64,000 nucleotides of DNA from Malachius bipustulatus (Eukaryota > Arthropoda > Insecta > Coleoptera > Melyridae), in the NCBI GenBank assembly GCA_910589415.1, contig OU342633.1, forward strand, positions 55,608,404-55,672,403, given 5' to 3'. A program made the translations under genes and the position numbers. The notes beneath the pieces were generated by a model. That model did not search any database and was not told the origin of the DNA. It saw only the letters and a program-made list of their open reading frames with translations. Positions 59,201 through 64,000 of the stretch are shown here, one piece after another; the first letter of the stretch is position 1; every line of letters begins with the position of its first letter.

Positions 59201-62200
59201 CAGAGAGTACCTATCCATTTTATGACATGTTTTCAAACGAAAAGAAATTAAATTTTCACAGTAAACCGCTATAGATACCTACGCTATAATATGACCATGG
59301 AAAATTACAGAAAGCCAATTGATTGGTTAATGCGCAAGAAGATTTTTTATCTTCTTGAATAATTATTAATGGAACATAAATCCGTAATATGTTTGAGAGA
59401 GGTAGGTATGTATCTACTTGACTTACATAATAATTAATTACTAAGAATTCAAATATGATGGGAGATATAATAACATTAGAGTTGGAAATGTCAATCTATG
59501 TAGGTATATAATAAGAAAATGATTGGAGTAAATTCCAATATAATAATATACGAAGGAGCAGGTCCTTGGTCGTAGAGAGCTAAGACCTGAATAATAATTG
59601 AAATCTTCTTAAAAAAGGTTCTTGTTTAAAAGGACTTAAAGGTATCAGATGTAAAAGTTTTTTCACGGAGAAATCAATTATTTTAGAAGCAAGGGTGGAT
59701 CAAGGGCGGCGGTTTTCAATCAAGATGTCTTTAGTGTCTTTGGTTGATAATGAGCGAGCAAGAAGGTCCTCTCCTCTGGCAGTGCCACTGCTTTAGTCGC
59801 AAGCCGGAAACGGAGGCTTTCTTTACTCCTACCTACTACGTTTAATGGAGTTTCCTTGTAAAAAAGCCTAGGTAAGGATCCTCCTTTGTCGCCCAATTTA
59901 TTACTCGTGAATTCCCTCCGCTGAATTAAACTCTGCTGACTACTTGAAATCAATTATTATTTGATTAAACCAGTAGTATTGATGCTTATTCGGTCTGTTG
60001 GGGAAGATATTTATTTTATATCATTTTTTTTAATATTAATGTGAAAATAAATAATATTAATGTTAACTAATATAGTCAAGGTTTTTTGGTAACCTATAAT
60101 AATAGGAATGGGGAGGTGTATAAAAATACGTGCGGCAATAATAACACTCGATAAAAAAAAGTGATTTACTTTTATTATCGTGTTGATTTTTTTTTCAGCA
60201 AAACTCGCGAAAATAAAAGCCGGCAGTGTAGCTAGCACAAAGAGAAGTCAATTTGAAAAGTAAACGCCTCGGTAAGCTACATTTATGAGAGCATAAAATT
60301 AATGCAAATCTTCAGATAAACCTTGTTTGCTTGGTAGAAATGAGTTATATAAGATTCGGGGGCCCAGGAAACGGCGTTTACCTACGAAGTCAAGCTCCCG
60401 GAACGCCTCCTGTCTTTGCCTTTATTCCGATACCGAGTATGCAAAGTGTCAGCCATTTAAGGGTTAATATAACAAAGCTTCACTTTTAATCGGCTTTCCA
60501 TGCTCGGCTAATTAAAATACATCAACGCTCAAGTACATCCAGAGACGACGGAATCTTTATAATTACTTATAACTCTGTGTATTTTATAAATTGAGATTTA
60601 ATCGTTATACTCTGATAAGGAATTCATTGGTAAATTGTTCCTGGGAAAATATTCCCTTATAATTACTTTCGGGGTTTATTAAATACTTAATTAAGAAAGG
60701 TGTTTTCTTCGTCATAGCGCAGCGACCGGTAGAAAATTATTTAAACCTTCACGAGCATTCAGTTTCTTAATCGATATTTATTTTCGTCTATTCACTTTTT
60801 ATTATAATACCGCCACCTACCTACTATTCCCAAGCTGAGGAACGGTGAATATACTGACTTTTCTCTACGACTAATGAACATAATTATTATTCATTATCCT
60901 ACTGATTTTAGTTTCGTTAGATAATAGACGCATATTCACGCAGTCAAAGTCAATCACAGCTCAGTCTGTGAAATAATAAACGCAAAATCAAAAGCCCAAC
61001 ACAAAAAAGATCATAATGACACGAACACCTTCGAAGAGCAATCGAAATAGTACGAGCACACTCCGTTGCGGTCTTTTTACCTTAGCTTTGTGCGAGGATC
61101 TCGGGCTTGCTGGGAAATTTACTTACTCGGATCTGACTAGAACCTAACGGATTTCTCTGTTAGTGTAGTGAAAATTGATTTCACTGAGTGAATACTTATC
61201 TATGAGAAGAAGACGCTCTTTTCTCTACGACTTTTTGAGAAAATCATTATTGGAATTTAAAAATATAATATTGCTCAATTATGCCAAACGGCAATGCGTT
61301 CAAAACGGCGTATACCATATGCAAGGCCATCTCCGTACCATTTATTTAATAATTATTATTCTCGAGCTATTACAGGACCACAACGCTGAAAAATGCTGAC
61401 AAAATGCCACAAAAAAAATGCTAAATCTATTTTTTTTTATTTTTTTTATGATTGAAAATTAATAAATTTTTTTTGTAGATTCACACAAATCGTCATTAGC
61501 ACGATCCATCTAACAATTCGAAAATTTTCAAAGCCGACTGGATCCCAGAGTTTTCATAGTGAGCTTTGATTTTTCTTAAGGCCACCATATTGTTTTTTTC
61601 ATGCATTCGATATTAAAAAAATCATTTAACTAAAAAATCTATAAATTAAAAAAATCATTTTTTAGGTGTTGTGAGGGTGGCGTGAGAGAAAAAACTGTTA
61701 GCCCCAAATGTGTGGGTAGCGAGAAGGGGGAGGATAAAGGTAGCAAATTTTGAATGGTGTAAATAGAGTTGCTAGAATGGTGATGTCCGCCAGGAATATT
61801 CGCATTAATTCTATGAAAGCCCTTTGAAATTTAAATCGCCACGCGGCGTTCGATGTTGGAGTCGGTCACTGTCGGAAATTCCAAGTTTCATTAAATCCAA
61901 GTTTATTTCAGCGACACGCTTGGACTTTAGCTCGATGTTGCGGAAACACTTCACTGTCCGTGAAAAGACTCGCATAATGGCCGCGCAGTTATATTATGTG
62001 TGTATAATTATCCCGAAACGTATTTTTTCGAAACTAACCGAAACACTCGTTGGTTTTTGGTTTCAAACTCAAATTTCGTTGAGATAAATTATTAGAAGCT
62101 GTTGTAGAAGATAAGATTTAGGTAAGGTAGTTTTACAGGTGGGCTTTTCGTGTTGTCAGTATACGCGTCCGTCTGCCTTCACTCCAGAGCCCGTTCTCCT

Positions 62201-64000
62201 CTGTTACCGAACGATCAGTTGCGTCTGGAATGGGCTTAATGTTTTTTGCTTGGGACGTCATTCGGCGAAAAAATGTCCTTTTTATTCGAAAAAAATTTAA
62301 TTAATTTTTTTTGTTAGATCCCTGCTGGAAAATAAAATCACCCAACAAATAACTAGGTATACCTATACTGATTTCTAATAATTCAGAACATAAATAATTT
62401 ACTCTTAACACGAGTAAAATGCGGACACTCCATGCCCGTTCCCTGATGTTATTTTAGAGAGGGAGGGGTAACAGAGGGGTGTGAAAAAATGAAAGATCCT
62501 CTGCGGCATGTACTACAAAGAAGACGAGCAAGATATTTTTAATTAACAATCGGTAAAAGCCGGTGTTAGGAGAGTGTCTGGCGGGATCCGGGGAGCCGGA
62601 AACTCAATAACGGCTAGCAGCAGGTGCAAAGGAGAGGTGTCAGCGGCAGAGGTCGCGCTCCCCACCTAATAAATGAGGTAATTTCCACACTTCCAGGACC
62701 ACCGCAAGGCGTCACTCGCACCCAGAGCCAGTACCTGATGTCGGAACACGAGGCCCGGCCTAATTCCTAATTATGCCCGTTCCCCTCGCCCTGCCGGCCC
62801 GCGGCCCTTGCAATTCACACGACAATAACGCCGTTATGACGCCCTCCGCGCTGTTCCTGTTGTACATCCAACTCACAGCTGCGACAGCCTTTCCCTACCA
62901 GATTGGCCTTTTTACATAGGGAAATATACGCTTTACTAAGGTGTTAGAGGTCTGGATGAATCTGCTAAGCCTGACTCTCTCTCTGTTCAGCGAAAGGGGA
63001 TTCAAATGATTTATGCACACGGTGAATTATAATATAGTTGATTAATAAGTAAATACAATTTTCTCAAAATGCGATATAAAAGAAATCTTGTTTGTTTCAA
63101 ACATCAACCTCCTCAGAAGGGTAAAAATTTTTTGAAATGTCCTAATTAAATTTTTCAAAATTTCAGCAATTGATCAGTAAGTGGCCGTTTTGAACTGTTA
63201 ACCAAGAATGCCTTTTTGGTGTAGAAAACATGAACGCTTTTAAATGTCTTCTTAAAATCGCATTTATTCCAGTGTCGTAGAAGTACCCACTGTAGGTGTA
63301 GACCGCTCAATTTTCTTAAAACTCTAATTTTATAGCTAAAACAAGGAGGATTAATGAGCACAAAAATGTTGATCAAAGCTGCTGAACAGTATACGGTTTT
63401 CAATAAATTGGCAAAAAAAACTTGTATGGCCACTTGTATCTTTGTATATGTAGGTATATAGAATCACTTCCTTTTCTAGGTGCATGCTATTTCCGAACAC
63501 CCTGTATAAGTAGAACGAAACCGAAGTAAAAATCTGCACCTATTGTTACCTAAATGTCCTGTATAAATTAGAACGTCCACTCAAAATTAGTGTGCCATGG
63601 TAAACTTGGATCGCTTTTACACGGGATTTTCGTATAAAAATTCATGATTTCCCGGGCCTAGTGATTTATCTTGGATGTTTTGAAGAGGTCGCGTAAAGAA
63701 AAAGCGAAATTTTTTCTACCTGCATTCAATAAAGGAACCCCAACTGCGTCAATGAATCTACGTCAAAGAATTAATTTACAATGCTTTGTAGTAAACAAAC
63801 CGCAAAAAATGGGTTTATAGAAAAGAGGAGAGGTCCCCTAATAAATGGCAAACAGAGCGCCATTACAGATAAATAAGGAATTTAAATTCCAAATTAACTT
63901 GCGATGTAAACAACTGTATGAATCTGCAACACAAAGCCTGGAGGGATCTGAATTAAGAGGAAAGTGAATTATTTCGCAGATTATACATCATCCCGTCGGT
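59201..64000. other. AT-rich intergenic DNA without recognised genes
   Basis: About 61,430-61,620 is a fragment of the 2,118-3,114 MITE family. About 62,560-62,900 is GC-richer with no long frame. A lone CACCCTG-TA MITE end lies at 63,498-63,506 with no partner in the window. The 74-92-codon frames here show no domain. Confidence 0.45.

Noticed and set aside
63155..63504. Complete MITE ending at the CACCCTG-TA at 63,498-63,506
   Set aside because: No inverse partner terminus was found upstream, so only a lone end is supported.

Overview
This is AT-rich, repeat-dominated nuclear DNA from an animal, most likely an insect (perhaps hemipteran; low confidence). The grounds are dense TA-flanked palindromic MITEs, a non-LTR retrotransposon, a 5S-rRNA-derived SINE and short ORFs only. 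I found no intact host gene, tRNA, complete rRNA gene, bacterial operon or CRISPR. The only long protein-like frame is the reverse transcriptase of a 5'-truncated non-LTR element.

The dominant object is a giant foldback (inverted-repeat) element at about 3,506-30,806. Both outer ends start with ACCGCGGTGAAG and are flanked by the same 9 bp, CTTTTCCCA (3,497-3,505 and 30,807-30,815), which is a target-site duplication. Each arm has, from outside in: a 250-bp single-copy leader; a tandem array of a CpG-rich 327-bp unit; and about 2.6 kb of inner arm carrying its own hAT-type MITE (8-bp duplication) and a hammerhead-like motif. The arms face each other across a loop of about 4.4 kb (15,128-19,542) that holds older transposon debris and no transposase. 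A 200-N gap (6,713-6,912) splits the left arm, and the sequence restarts exactly at the element terminus, so the left arm has probably been represented twice. The long-arm, tandem-repeat, 9-bp-duplication layout resembles Drosophila Foldback and Mutator-like (MULE) foldback elements, but this one is far larger.

Layout. 1-3,496: a TIR element with many TGACGT motifs that contains a 5S-derived SINE, then a 997-bp palindromic MITE. 3,497-30,815: the giant foldback element. 30,816-43,267: intergenic DNA with two more palindromic MITEs, a decayed reverse-transcriptase pseudogene (about 37,780-38,720) and one unassigned GC-richer island. 43,268-50,798: a second large TIR element (ACCCARGCAGCACA ends, 9-10 bp duplication) with a 24/96-bp ACGTAT array at one end, ten identical 196-bp repeats at the other, and an inserted non-LTR retrotransposon. 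50,799-64,000: a hAT-like transposase scrap, a MITE carrying a probable solo LTR, another palindromic MITE, a TA-flanked TIR element with a 49-residue ORF, and unannotated AT-rich DNA.

The elements are nested: MITE inside loop inside foldback element, LTR inside MITE, retrotransposon inside TIR element. Several MITEs share CAGGGTG termini and TA flanks, as expected of one Tc1/mariner-like mobilised superfamily, but no transposase for them lies in the window.
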